A stretch of DNA of 64,000 nucleotides from Amphibalanus amphitrite (lineage: Eukaryota > Arthropoda > Thecostraca > Balanomorpha > Balanidae). Positions 47,138 to 60,000 of the stretch are shown in pieces. The stretch's first letter is position 1. Each line of letters begins with the position of its first letter. Below the pieces are notes generated by a model that was given only the letters and a program-made list of their open reading frames with translations, had not been told where the DNA came from and did no database searches. The stretch covers positions 310,001 to 374,000 of the forward strand of contig NW_024881841.1 of NCBI RefSeq assembly GCF_019059575.1. Direction: 5' to 3'. The position numbers and the translations under genes are program-made.

Positions 47138-47890
47138 ATGGCTGTAAACCTGAATCATGAAGAGGAAATTGGTGAAAATTCAGCAAACAGTGAGGAGGAT
47201 ACGAGAACAGAAATCCGCAAAGAGCTCGCTAATATGTCTTTCGAGGAGATTCAGAAGTTGAAAGAGAAGCTGGGTGCTAAGGTTTTTAATGAGGCTTACC
47301 ACGGAAGACCCTTACGAGCTCGAACTGGGAGCAAGGCCCTGCTGAAATCGGGTCGTGTGCATGGTCAGCCGTATGGCAAGAGAGGCAAACACGCCCCGCG
47401 GGAAGAATCGTCCAAGATGCGCGTTCCATCTGTAAGAGATGTGATCGCTGTGCCAAAAGTAGTCCGGAGGGATCCTCGATTTGATGGTGTGTCTGGAACT
47501 TACGACGAAAAAGCGTGGAAGAAAAATTACAAATTTGTCGGCGACATCAAGACCTCAGAGAAAACGCAGTTGAAAGAACAACTTCGAAAGGAAAGTGACC
47601 CAAGCGAGAAGAAAAAGCTCAAAGTACTTCTGCAAAGGTTACAAAATCAAGAGAAGGCAGAGAAGGAAAAAGAAAAGAAAGAAGCTGAGGCGAAGATGGA
47701 ACGCGAGGAAAATATCGCTCGTTTGAAGCAGGGCAAGAAACCCATCTATAAAGCAAAATCGGTCAAGAAAAAGGAGGAACTTGCCGAAAAGTTCATCGAG
47801 TTGAAGGAAAGTGGAAGGCTAGATAAGTACTTGCAAAAGAAGAGGAAGAAGATGGCTGGCAAGTCGAAAAAGCAGTTGATGTCATCGTGA
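47138..47890 (+). CDS. RRP36: Ribosomal RNA processing protein 36 homolog (RRP36)
   Basis: A 250-residue protein in one coding exon. It matches the RRP36 family (formerly DUF947), a nucleolar protein needed for early cleavages of pre-rRNA and 18S maturation in the small-subunit processome. Landmarks are an acidic N-terminus, MSFEEIQKLKEKLGAKVFNE, the diagnostic RRDPRFDGVSGTYDEKAWKK (about 109-128), a long charged coiled-coil segment (about 140-200), and a Lys/Arg-rich tail with AEKFIELKESGRLDKYLQKK typical of the family. Length is in the usual range. The start is fixed by the acceptor TTTATACAG eight bases upstream of the ATG, implying a 5' untranslated exon elsewhere. AATAAA follows at 48343. 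Base composition is milder (less GC) than the minus-strand genes. Confidence 0.93.
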   Translation: MAVNLNHEEEIGENSANSEEDTRTEIRKELANMSFEEIQKLKEKLGAKVFNEAYHGRPLRARTGSKALLKSGRVHGQPYGKRGKHAPREESSKMRVPSVRDVIAVPKVVRRDPRFDGVSGTYDEKAWKKNYKFVGDIKTSEKTQLKEQLRKESDPSEKKKLKVLLQRLQNQEKAEKEKEKKEAEAKMEREENIARLKQGKKPIYKAKSVKKKEELAEKFIELKESGRLDKYLQKKRKKMAGKSKKQLMSS

Positions 47891-48342
47891 GTAACGACGC
47901 CTGTCAAATGATGTGTTTTGTAGCGCTCGATTGCAATTGTAACTGATTGATCCCCCGGTCTCCAGCGAACGTATCGTCTGCCATTTCCACTGCTGCATCT
48001 GTTTGTGTTTGATACTGCAGAGCGATGCTTCCGAGCATAGCATTTCTGAACACTTTTGTTGTCATTTAAGTACTTCCGGCTCTTTCAACCAGTCACCGAA
48101 ATTAACTAGTTTTCACTTCTAATGTAATGTCGCAAATGTATATACGCTGGATGATTCGCCTTCGCTGATGGTTGCTGATTGGATCAATCGTTGTCATAAG
48201 TGATCCGCCCTCTGCAGCCACCTGCGGCTCAGGCTGCCGGCCTCATGTGGTAGGTACCTAAACATTATAGTTGTTATGGTGCATTTCGGTACCGTTTATG
48301 AGAATCGAAGCGGTACTGTTTTCTTCTGCCGTAAAACAGGCA

Positions 48343-48348
48343 AATAAA
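48343..48348 (+). terminator. RRP36: AATAAA polyadenylation signal, probably RRP36
   Basis: First canonical AATAAA downstream of the RRP36 stop codon (about 450 bases), within GCAAATAAATG. Confidence 0.55.
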
Positions 48349-48937
48349 TGAATTTGAAATGTACCTACTATCTACTGCCTGCGGGTATTATATGTACCTA
48401 CAGTATGTAGTAAAGATAGCGTCATTAGATGAGATAGCTACATGAGGACATTGCACGGCCTTTGAGCTCAATATACTCAAAGATGACCCCCGCCTGATGC
48501 GGGGATGCGATGGTGGATGCCATTCATCTGATTGTTTAGGTATGTAGGTCCTAAATGAGCCAATTAGCTCGTCAAATATTTGCAGCCTCAGGCCATTCTT
48601 GCCGCATCTTTAAAAAAAAATGACTTCAAGTCCGGTTAGGTTAACGACCTACTCGTATATATCAAAGGATGAGGGCAAAATATTCGGTATTTTCCCAATG
48701 CCCGCTAAAACCCGTATATAATGGTACCTGTACTTCGTAATGCTACGAAGCTGGTAGATAGGTAAATAGTTGTTATTTAGGGTAAGAGGCATCCATGGGG
48801 GGCATGAAGTGATATTTACCGGGCATCGCCTGCAATGCATGATAAACACTTGGTAACGTATAATAAAAACTCTGATTTGAATCACGCAGCACCGCATGGG
48901 CGGCGAGACCAGCATTGTTAATCTGTATATGTTTTAA
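48349..48937. other. Interval without a supported gene
   Basis: AT-rich, with several GGTACCTAC/GTAGGTA words and no credible open frame. Confidence 0.3.
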
Positions 48938-49852
48938 CCCTCGCCCGTAAACGGTGTTTTGCCACCTTCGCCCATGCAGGGGGGGTTGGTGTGACCCCCC
49001 CCCCCCTGGCGTTTGAAAATGGAGCGTCGTAGAGCTTAGCGGAAAAGACGAACGGATTGCTCTCAACGAGATCTCGCGATTGGTGGTATAATTTTTGGTC
49101 CTAGGTCAACATTTGACCTACGTATGACCGTTCAAAGGTCAAATTTTCTAAAAAAAACTAACTTTTCTTATTTCCGCGCCGATTGCGGCAAAACGGTAAG
49201 AGATATCGACTTGAAACCTTCACTATCGTGATCCTTGATCAATTCTCCATCGTTTGGTGTGTGTTTCGATGTCATAACTCTAAAAATGATGCGTTGGGAG
49301 CATCGGAAGTCTGCAAGGTCATTTGTGCATTGGGTCACGTCAGGCGTGTGACGTCACTGACCTGACCCTGACCCAAAATGAACCACAAGAAACAACCGAA
49401 GATGCCTGAAATGGATAGCAAATTCGAATTCAGGGCATCAAAATACCCCGAAAAGGCATACAAGTGCAAGAAGTCATTACAGGTCAACCGAGGTCACTGA
49501 CCTTACCTTGACCTTTAGTAACCTTCAAAGGGTCAACGGACATTGTGCCAATGTCAAATCAGCCATTTGTGATTCTAAAACAATCCATCAGTGTGTCAGG
49601 TCAGTCGGCATTTATACCAATGTGAAGCAATCTCCAATTTAGCGTAAATCTGGCCGGAGGTTGTTCCCTTTATGACGTCATAACTCCGTGACCTGACATA
49701 ACCTTGACAAAAAAAAATACCAAAAGTTGCGCAAAGGATGCCCCAAAGGGTACTGAAAATTTGAGCAGGCTATCTGAAACGGTTCGGCGTGTTGCTAAGA
49801 AAAACCTCAGGGGGGTTGCATCAAACCCCCCCCCCCCCTACATGGGCGAGGG
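48938..49852. mobile_element. TTAA-type element, 915 bp
   Basis: TTAA (48934-48937) then CCCTCGCCC opens the element, and GGGCGAGGG then TTAA (49853-49856) closes it. Near both ends is a G-run/C-run hairpin preceded by CGCCCATG(C/T)AGGGGG. The body has repeated AGGTCA words (for example 49099-49140 and 49480-49520). There is no coding capacity. It belongs to the same group as the elements at 28563, 51620, 52371 and 54381. Confidence 0.75.
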
Positions 49853-49856
49853 TTAA

Positions 49857-51615
49857 AGTATGCCCCCTCCGCAGTAGCTATATAAGCAGCAGCTGCCGGC
49901 AATGGTGGCCCGGGTGCTCGAGACCAAAGCCGATGCTCTGTTTCCCAGTGGGCCTCCACCATCCCCACCAATCGAAAACGGTCATGCATGCAGAATGGCT
50001 GCTGGGGCTGCTGCCTAATAAAGGTTTCCGTCTTTTCCACGATTTTCGGTAATAATAACCGTTTCCAAGAAGAAAGCGGCCATCTGCTTCGGTTCTTGTT
50101 AAAAGAGGCTTATTGCTTTTGTTACAGTAGAATTGTTTATGGACACAGCACCCAACTCAGAAACTTATTTCAATCACACTATGACTACACGCAATGGAAA
50201 CTTGAAAATTGGAAGGCGGCTCAGATAGTCTTCGGTGAACAGGTAATATGCAAAACATGACGACTCGTGGAAAGCATCGATATGCAGGGGAACTACGTCA
50301 ATTAGCACTGCATAGAAGGTTGATTGGAGGCAATAAAAACAGCGCGGGCGGCGGCACTGGGCCAGGCCCTGACAACCATGCAGCATGGGCGTCAGAACGA
50401 ACCATGGCCACTGGCGGATCCAGAAAGGCAGTCTTGGACGCTGCGGAGGGCATATCCTCCAAAAAAGCTTCTCCAAATTAAAAAAAAACCTCATCGGATT
50501 TCGAATCCTTACGCACTGTTGTGCCGTTGAAAATTCACTTTTCCCAATAGAAGTTGGTAAGTTTGCGTTGTTTATCGCAAAACCGCAAATTTTCGTCGAT
50601 TTCGGGCGCTGCGGGGGGCATTTGACCCAAATCCGCTATGGATCCCCCAGTGACCATTGTTGGGAAGGTACATCCATGCATCATACTTACGTTTAGGTCT
50701 TTTTAAAGTTCCCGTGTACGTATGGGGCTGTCATGTGGTGTCCGGGACTGGATGGCGCTGTGTGTGGTGGCCCCATTTCCTCCCCATGCCGAGAATCGTT
50801 CTGGCAGTAATGTGGATATATCAGCGAAACACCGTCGATGGTTTGTACAGTTGTGTAAATTGTATAGGTCCAGTCTCTACTTTGTGTCATGTGTGGCCCG
50901 GTGAGCGAGGTTTGGTGCGACCCTCGCCGTGTCTATTTGAGCTAGAACTTGGCGGAAAAATGAACGTATATGCGCCGTTACTAAACGGAGCGAGTCAGCG
51001 ACTGGTAGGTACATGATTGTAAGATCTTGAGTAAGCAGGTGACATCCAAGATCAGGTCAAGTACTCCAAGGCACGCAACCTTTTCCGCTCAGGTCATCAC
51101 CTTGACCTTCGGACAACTTTCTAAAATGATTTTCAGGTATAGGTCAAATTATTGATCTTTCGACACGTCTCGACGAGAGGAACACTAAGCACTCAAACAT
51201 TGGGCACCAGGTGAAAATGGCACATTGAATCAGAAAATTGCACTCGTGAGTCGTGACCTTTCTTTATGCCCCTGAGGTCATATCGGTTCGTGAAAGGTCT
51301 CTGTCAGTTTTTCACAACGTCTAACTTTTGCTAAAGACATGTTGGAGCGATGAAAATACCTTGGATGTGTTCAGCTCAACAATACGGATTGGATCCACTG
51401 ATACACAATTTCACGACGAGCTATCTGGCGAATACACATAGGTACCTAATTTGAACAAATCTTCACCAAATCTCTTTTACAACAAACATCTTCATCCAGT
51501 GAACATTTTTCGGTGAAATTTGGTAGATGTTCATTTTCTTATCTTTCTGAACCACGGTACATCACTTTTATGCCAATTCAAATTCATTAAGATTTTTGAA
51601 GGTGGGAGGGTCCCT
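49857..51615. other. Interval without a supported gene
   Basis: Mixed composition. Short open frames (for example 50385-50696 and 50657-51016) show no domain. AGGTCA/TGACCT words at 51030-51300 suggest an older, end-less relative of the TTAA elements. Confidence 0.3.
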
Positions 51616-51619
51616 TTAA

Positions 51620-53648
51620 CCCTCGCCGGCACAGGCCATTTTGCGTCCTTCGACGGCACAAGGGTACGACCCCCCTCGCGTTTGGCCCCTAATCGAGCTA
51701 GAGATTCGCGGAAAAACGAGCGTGTTGCCCGTCACGAGAGGAAGCCGATGATACCCAATTTTAAGGTCCTAGGTCATCGTGTCAGGTCAATGACCCGAAA
51801 ATCGGGAAAATCGGGACCTGTTAGAAAGTCGTAAAGTGTGGCTGCTATAGGGTTTTCCGGGGTGCTGTTCACGAATATCGTGTTAGTTTTGATCAGAGAT
51901 GATGTCTTTAAGCATTTAGACCAGGTCGGGTCAGGTCAGGTCAACCGGTAGGGGTCGTGACGGGTATTCGTAATACGTGTCAACCGCCTCTGACAGCTTC
52001 GTAACATGTTTTGAAGGCACCAAAACTACTTCGTAAATGTTCAAATGGTTGCTAAATTTCGAATTCAGCTAAAAAGAAAACTAGCCTAGAAGCATGTAAA
52101 ACTCGAAAAAGTGAACCGAGGTCACCAAAGGTCAATGACCTGACCTGACCTTCAGGTGACCTTGACACCCACCCTAATGTATGGGAGCTACATCAAATCA
52201 CATGTTTGAACGTTTGAAACCACAAAAAGCTTGCAAACGCGCGGCTAATGCGAGCCGACATACGCCGAATCGCGATTCCGGCCAAGCATGGTCTCGGAAA
52301 AGATTTGAAAGGGTCATGGTCATGGTTTTCAAAAAGGGTCATGAAATTTTTAGGGTAGGTGTAACATTAACCTTCGCCCCAGTGGGGGGGGGGGCATATG
52401 TTACCACCCTGTCGCGTTTTTCGCGTGTGAATAAAAAACCGCGGCGCGTAGCGCCGCGCCGCTTGGGGTAGCTTTTGGTACATCAATTTTGGACAATGTG
52501 TGAAATTTTTTACCTCAGGTCATGTCAGGTCAGGTCACCAGGTCAAGTTAACTGACCAACCCTTAAACAAAGTTTGCAATCATGTCCAGCCTGCAGTGTT
52601 TGTCAGAAAGGTTTTAAACTTGGTGGATTGCATGCTGTTATGGGAGCCTACAATTTGTATATCTCGGATTTTTTTATATCCGTGACCTAAGGTCAGGTCA
52701 GTGGCATGACCTTTCCATTACAAGTCAATGGAGAAAAATGAAAATGCCTCTAGATCCGTGTGTACGCATAGGAACGGTCCAAATATTTCAGAATCACAAT
52801 GATTTAGTCCACTCGTGATGACCAAGGTGTCATTTTTGCTGATAGCCTCTAGAAAGGTCATCCGAGGTCATTTGAGGCTACAAACAGTTTTTGCCAATAA
52901 CTCGCGATTGGAAAGAGATAGAACGCTGGGGATGGTCTCATTGTGTTTGTCTTGTTGAGACGCATCGACTGATATGCAACATGACCTTTTCCGGTCAGGT
53001 CATGACCTTGACCTGAGGTCAAATTTTTAAGTTGACCTTTCAAGGTCAAATTATAGTTCATTCGACGCGTCTCGGTGAGGGGAACACGATTCTGGCAATA
53101 GAAATGTCGTGGCTTTTTGTAGTCGAAAGTTATTGTCGAAAAACACTTTTCGTAAAAATAGCTATTTTTGGAGTTTTTGCCCTCTGGAGGCTAAACCGTT
53201 GACCTGAGGACAATATTGATAATGACCTTTTCAAAAGAAGAGTTCAAAAACTATCGATTGCTTTTCCATGCATTTTTCTAGCTACCATAGTTCCTGAGAT
53301 AGCTGCATGTTTTCTGAAAAATATAATGACAATTGGCAAATTTTGACCTTTGATGACCTCTGGTGACCCCAATATTGCTCTAAGGTGAAAAATGACTGAA
53401 ATACTTTCAAACGTACGTATTGAGAGCTATCGACTGCTTTTTACCGCGTCTTTCTAGCCCTCTTAGTTTTTGAGTTAGAGGTGGGTGGTAACATATGCCC
53501 CCCCTCACTAGGGCGAAGTTGGCCGAGACCGCCACTGGGGCGCGGGTTAATCAATGCGAGGGTATTAAAAGTTTCGTCGCGATCGGCCGCTTTTTACGCG
53601 AGTTATTCGCGAAAAGCTAACCCCCCCCCCCCCCTGTGCCGGCGAGGG
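51620..53648. mobile_element. TTAA-type element with a nested TTAA insertion, 2,029 bp
   Basis: TTAA (51616-51619) is followed by CCCTCGCCGGCACAGG. Its exact 16-bp inverse ends at 53648, followed by TTAA (53649-53652). The body is homologous to 28563-29497, except that it is interrupted at TTAA 52367-52370 by a second element of the same group. After removal of that insertion the copy is about 0.85 kb, close to the 0.94 kb of its uninterrupted relative. It is non-coding with AGGTCA repeats at 51925 and 52135-52160. Confidence 0.85.
52371..53546. mobile_element. Nested TTAA-type element, 1,176 bp
   Basis: Bordered by TTAA on both sides (52367-52370 and 53547-53550). The ends CCTTCGCCCCAGTGG and the inverse of CCCGCGCCCCAGTGG are near-identical inverted repeats. 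A second inverted pair with CATATGTTACCACC lies just inside (about 52393-52407 and 53483-53496). The relative at 28563-29497 preserves the uninterrupted sequence at this point (GTAGGTGTAAAACTGATCAA), acting as an empty site. The body has many AGGTCA/TGACCT words. Confidence 0.85.
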
Positions 53649-53652
53649 TTAA

Positions 53653-54376
53653 AGCACTTGTAGAATTAAATAACTTCTGTGATAATTTGCTCGAGACATT
53701 TCTTTTTTTTTTTGCTGAGTGACTGAGTCTGTGCTTAAAGGAACTATCCCACCTTCTAAAATGTTGTTAAAACCAGTTAAATTGTGCCCGACTTTATAGA
53801 TTGGATGACCAGGAACACGGTTCTGGCATTTATTTTTCATTAAACATCTTAGGCTTCCCATATTCCAAACACAAACTTTCAAATATGTGACGTCAGGCAG
53901 CCCAAAATTACCTGCTTCCCCAGGCCACATTACTGTCATAAAGCTGATTCTTTTTACTCTGTAGGCACCACAACAAAGTTCAGACCAAGTTTTAAGCGAT
54001 TTTTCAACGAACAAACCCATTTAAATCAGAATGACTAAACGAGGTGACATCACACTAACGGTCGCTCCATGTTGAAGATAGGGCCTTGCGCAAGGCCCAT
54101 TTTCAAATGAAGGGAACGAATTTCTTCAACACCAAGAGGCCGCGGGGGCTGCAACCTAGATAGATAGTGGTTTCTGAACCTCGCCGCAAACTTGGCTATC
54201 TCAACTCAAACCCCATGTTAAAGGTGGGATAGTCCCTTTAAGGCAGAGAAACGTGTTGCACACATTTTCCCGTGTGAGTTTTTGCTGATCCCTCTACATA
54301 GGAACAGTGTGTAGGGTTGATTAGTTTTAGACGGGGACGGGGGGAAGGCAATCGAAAGCTCTCAACAAGGCGGATC
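53653..54376. other. Interval between TTAA-type elements
   Basis: A minus-strand open frame of 123 codons (54020-53649) has no recognisable domain. A short T-run lies at 53702-53712. Nothing else was seen. Confidence 0.3.
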
Positions 54377-54380
54377 TTAA

Positions 54381-56586
54381 CCCGCGCGGGGCTGGGGGGG
54401 TAAATTTTACCCCCCCCCCCTCGCGAATTTTTGCGATATCTCAAAAACGGCGGCGCGCAGCGCCGCCAAACTTTCAGTACCTTTTCTTACATCAATTTGA
54501 CACGTTCCCTGAAAATTTGAGCGAAATCCGTCGCAAAATTTTGGAGAAATTTACGTTTTAGTGACGTCATGTTCGCCATTTTCGCCTGAAAAACGGCAGA
54601 AGTTCAAACGCCGCTAACATCTTCATTTTTAAAGGAATCAAGACGTAACAAAAAAGGTTATACGTAATTTTAGTTTGTCTATCAAATGGCTATCTCGGTT
54701 TTTTGAAACTTTTGGATTTTGGCCTAAATTTTTTTCAAAAAACTGATTTTTTTGGGAAAATGATTATAAAATCCAAAATTTTGAGTCTATCGAAAAAACC
54801 GGAATATATGTCAGAGAAGTGGTCTATGTGCGCCTACATACCAAATTTTAGAAGAATCGGTTCAAAAATGTGGGAGTTATTCAAAATTTTATGACGTCAC
54901 GACACACAAAATTTTTGAAAAATGACTTTTTTGGAAGTTCTAGACCTCGTACGGAAACCAAAATAGCACCATTCGATTCGCCGTGAAAAACTGCATCGGA
55001 TAGACACCTTTTAGGACTTATCAACCAACTTCAAAATTTGACCTCACTTGACCTGACCTTGACCTGACCTCGACCTGAAATTCATCCAGAGGTGGTCCAT
55101 ATCACTTATTGAGTGTGCCTATTGAATTCTATGAGTAAAATGACCCATAAAACATGTGTCGCACGTGCCCTTTTCTATATTTGGTTTTTTGGTGACCTGA
55201 CCTGACCTAACCTGACCATGACCTTGACCTCTGAATGATATTGTATGCAACGAATATTGTCTTGGTAGCCTAAGAACACGTTTTGGGCGATCAGTCTCAG
55301 TCCATGACTCCATTCTTCGGCAACTACGGTGCAAGGCCGATACTGTAGAAACTTGCAATTTGTACCCTTGACCTGACCTTGACCTTGACCTCAAACTTTA
55401 AATTAAGCACATGTTTTTAGTTGTTCGTGATGAGAGCTTTCGACTGGCGTTTGAATTTTCCAAATCGAATCATTAGTTCGGGAGATAACAGGGGGGGGGG
55501 GTAAAATTTACACCCCCCCCCCCCAGCCCCGCGCGTTCGGCTGGAGACCCCAGCCCCGCGCGGGTTAAGAGCTCATTTTTTTGCTTAAGTAGGTCAGAGG
55601 TCAGGTCAAGGTGAGGTCAAGGGTACAAAATGCAAGTTTCTACATTATCGGCCTTGCACCGTAGTTGCCGAAGAATGGACTGAGACTGATTGCCCAAAAC
55701 GTGTTCTTAGGCTACCAGGACAATATTCGTTGCATACAACATCATTCAAAGGTCAAGGTCAGGTCAGGTCAGGTCACCAAAAACAAAATATAGAAAAGGG
55801 CATGTGCGACACATGTTCTATGGGCCATTTTATTGATGAAATCAATAGGCACACTCAATTAGTGATATTGACCACCTCTGGATGAATTTCAGGTCGAGGT
55901 CGGGTCAAGGTCAGGTCAAGTGAGGTCAAATATTGAAGTTGGTTGTTAAGGCCTAAAAAGGTGTCTATCTGAAGTAGTTTTTCACGGCGAATCGAATGGT
56001 GCTATTTTTGTTTCCGTACGAGGTCTAGAATTTCTAAAAAAAAAATCATTTTTGAAAAATTGTGTGTGTCGTGACGTCATAAATTTTTAATAACTCCCAC
56101 ATTTTTGAACCGATTCTTCTGAAAATTGGTATGTAGGTGCACATAGACCACTTCTCTGACATATATTTCGTTTTTTTCTATACACTAAAAATTTTGGATT
56201 TTATAATTATTTTCCCAAAAAAGTCAGTTTTTTATTTAAAAAAAGGGCCAAAACCCAAAATTTTCAAAAAAAAACGAGATACCCATTTCATAGACAACGT
56301 AGAATTACGTATAACTTTTTTGTTACGTCTTGATTCCTTTAAAAATGAAGATGTTAGCGGCGTTTGAAATTTTGCTGTTTTTGAGTCGAAAATGGTGAAC
56401 ATGACGTCACTTAAACGTCATTTTCTCAAAACTCTTCCGACGGATTTCGCTCAAATTTTCAGGGAACGTGTCAAATTGATGTATGATAAGGTACTGAAAG
56501 TTTGTTGTCGCTGGCCTAACACGTTTAGAAGTTATTGGCGAAAAAAGGAGGGGGGCAGATTCTGCCCCCCCGCAGCGGGGCGCGGG
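54381..56586. mobile_element. Inverted dimer of a TTAA-type element (2.2 kb)
   Basis: TTAA then CCCGCGCGGGG opens at 54381. GCGCGGG then TTAA closes at 55564 and again at 56586. Arms at about 54468-55395 and 55592-56511 are inverted copies (for example CATCAATTTGACACGTTCCC and its inverse), diverged by small changes. The central 200 bases hold a further G/C hairpin end. The first 1.18 kb is a complete element, and the second part is an inverted copy sharing only the outer end. AGGTCA runs occur at 55040-55080, 55190-55230, 55375-55395, 55595-55620 and 55745-55775. Confidence 0.75.
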
Positions 56587-56932
56587 TTAACACTAACTGT
56601 CCGTATTCTAACAAAACTAACACGTGGATCCTTATCCGACCAATCCCGTTTGACAGTGCCATAAATTATAAATTGTTCAATGTGTGATCCCAAATTATAT
56701 TCTAAACAGAATATAATTTCTATACGGAACAATAAACGGAACGGAACGGAAAAAAATTGAGCTACCGATCACATTCCTCGCCTTCCTTGTGTTGTGACTT
56801 GTGACAGTAGACCGAAGGCCTTTCCGAATTCGTGCCCGGACACATTATTCGCCGCTATTACGAGTCTGATCGATGAGAAGCCGCCCGGCTGCGGACGGGA
56901 GCCGGTTTTTCTGCGGAACACAGACCGCATCG

Positions 56933-56940
56933 TGACGTCA
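56933..56940. promoter_or_regulatory. CRE palindrome upstream of the SVWC gene
   Basis: TGACGTCA lies 98 bases before the start codon, in a GC-rich stretch, with a TATA-like GGATAAAG at about 56952. A basal promoter here is plausible but unproven. Confidence 0.35.
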
Positions 56941-57037
56941 GGGACGTGCTTAGGATAAAGGAGCTGCGAGCGGGGGCCGTGGGCATTGGTGCCTCGTTCG
57001 TCCTTCTGCCCGTCCGTCCGTCTGCCTGCAGTTACAG

Positions 57038-60000
57038 ATGACCTCCGCCGCTACACTCCGCGTGCTGGCCGCACTGTTAGCCTGTGTGGCCCTCAGCTCG
57101 GCAGCCACCCACCTGGAGCGGGTGGATATTGTGCCCGGTAAGTGGACACGGGATAAACACGACGTCGTTGTAAGCGGTTAGTGGACACGGACAGCCGTCA
57201 TTCTGACGTCGTTTGTGACCAACCTATCGTAGCGTCAGGAAAAAATGGCAACAATGTGTAAAATTAATGACCGAAGGGGTCCTGAAAGTTTGGTGGCGAT
57301 ATCTGCGGTACTTTAGGAAATATCGACGGAAAAGGAGATGTGGCGTTTCGCCCCCCCCCCCCCTACGGGGCGCGGGTTAAGAAACCAACCCAATTTCTGA
57401 AACAGTTTGCAAGTCTCACCGCTGCCAGAGTTGCGAACAGATCAAACTGAAGATTTCAGGATTTCATTTAATGACTTTTATCTGCACTTAGCATATAATA
57501 TTTGCCCCGGAGGTCATCGCAAGCCATGAAAAGTTTTCGGCAGTTTTTGGACAATATACCTAAGTTTTGATAGACATGCTAGACTAATGACTAGGTACAC
57601 CTTGGATGTTGATAAGTGAAGAACTAAGCCTTAAATGTGTTCAGCTCAATAATACGAAACGTCTGACATACAGCATGATCTTTTCGGTCAGGTCATGGGC
57701 TTGACCTTATGTCAGTTTTCAAGGTGACCTTTTTGGTTTAATCTACGCGTCGCGACAAGAGGAGCGTGCTGTCGGCCGCCGGGAACATCAATGTCGTGCG
57801 AGTTTTGAGCATAAAAAAGAATAAGATAAAGACGCTCTCCGCGAAACCGTCGATTGGGAAAGTTTTCTCCTCTGGACTGGAGGCAGCAACCTCTTGAACT
57901 AAGGTCAAATCTGAAAACAACATTCGGAAAGAGTGTTTGCAGAGCTATCACTTTTCCGCAGTGCTATAACCCGCGAGTTGCTGGGGGGGGGGAGCGTTAA
58001 ACGCCCCCGGCCCCCACTTTTTTCGCCGGGCCATAGCATAAAAACGGTGCGCCGCAGGCGCGCCAAATTTTGGGTACCTGTAGGGAATTGATTGAAGTGT
58101 ATTGTGACAAAGTTTCAAAAAATATCGGTCGGAAAATTTTTGAGATATCGAGGTTTTAGTGACGTCATGATTTCTGAGTTTTCGGCCAAAAACGGCATAT
58201 GTTCAAAAAATCATATAAAATCACAGAATAGACATACAGACATGCCGTAATCGCCATTAGACTGCCAATACCATGAACAATCAAATGGCTATCTTCGATT
58301 ATTGATTATCTTTTCGCATTTTCCAAAATCTTGAACTGAATCTTGGCAATTTCTCGTGACTACTTCACGACCATGATACATGCATTTCTTAAATTGAACT
58401 TTTTAAGCCAAACACGTACACATATGATAAAATGAATGTCACCATCGTGTTCTACGCTCCAAATTACGCATAAAACATGTGTCACAGGCTGCGAATATCA
58501 GTTTTGATTTTCGGGGATATGTGCCTACCCGGTTGACCTGACCTTGACCCTGACCTATGCTTTACTGACCCCTACATGGAGCTGACACTCTTGTAGGCCT
58601 TATATGGGGCGTTCCACGACAAATCGACAAGTGCCCTGCACCCTCATATTTTATTTTTTGCTTAAAATTGGTCTAATGGGTTGTGATGGGCGGGGAAGCC
58701 AGCTGTGGCAAGGATTTTTTTCTTCGAACAACGGTTTCCGAGATATAGCCTCGGGCAATTCCTGGAGTTCGCGCTGCAGCCCTATGTTTGGCGGCCTATA
58801 ACTCAGAAACTATTGGTTTTTTACGGTAAAAACTTTATATGGTTCAACTCACAGTCAACCAACAAACATTTTGGCTATCTCGGATTTTCAATTTTTGAAA
58901 ATTTTGATCACGTGAGCTTTTGTCCTATTTTTCGAAGAGTGACCTTGATATTTTCCCCACTTAAAGTTGCAATTTTGTCTGATGACGATTAAAGCCTTAT
59001 CGAATTTCATTCATATGCGATAATAAAAAAAAAGTGGTTATCGCCCTGCGTTGACCTCAGGTCAGGTCATTTTTATGATCTGTCCATTATTACGAGCGGG
59101 AGCGACAGCGAGATCTCGAGAATAAAGCAAGATAGCGACAAGCGGTAAACGGTAAAGGGTACACACGGATAAGGTCTATAATTTTTACTGAGGTCATTTT
59201 CAGGTCAGGTCAAAGATGACGTCACAGGAGCTAAAAGGAAGTCAAAATAGCGGCGCTATACATATATATGAAGTTTTTCTCGAATAACTTTCAAGGTATC
59301 CCAGCTAGGAACAAACTAATAGCACCATCGTGATCCGCTCGTCGATCCGCATCGAAACATATGTATGTTGACCTCGAAAGGTCGAAAGGTCAAAAGTTGA
59401 CCTTAGATCACGTGACCTAAGGTCAACTTTTGACCTTTCGACCTTTCGAGGTCAACATACATATGTTTCGATGCGGATCGACGAGCGGATCACGATGGTG
59501 CTATTAGTTTGTTCCTAGCTGGGATACCTTGAAAGTTATTCGAGAAAAACTTCATATATATGTATACCTAGTGCCGCTATTTTGACTTCCTTTTAGCTCC
59601 TGTGACGTCATCTTTGAACTGACCTGAAAATGACCTCAGTAAAAATTATAGACCTTATCCGTGTGTACCCTTTACCGTTTACCGCTTGTCGCTATCTTGC
59701 TTTATTCTCGAGATCTCGCTGTCGCTCCCGCTCGTAATAATGGACAGGTCATAAAAATGACCTGACCTGAGGTCAACGCAGGGCGATAACCACTTTTTTA
59801 TTATCGCATATGAATGACAATCGATAAGGCTTTAATCGTCATCAGACAAAATTGCAACTTTCAGTGGGGAAAATATCAAGGTCATTCTTCGAAAAATAGG
59901 ACAAAAGCTCACGTGATCAAAATTTTCAAAAATTGAAAATCCGAGATAGCCAAAATGTTCGTTGGTTGATTGTGAGTTGAACCATATAAAGTTTTTATCG

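Noticed and set aside
54238..56732. Small open frames in the inverted dimer
   Set aside because: Non-coding repeat DNA. The frames are short, duplicated by inversion and lack domains.
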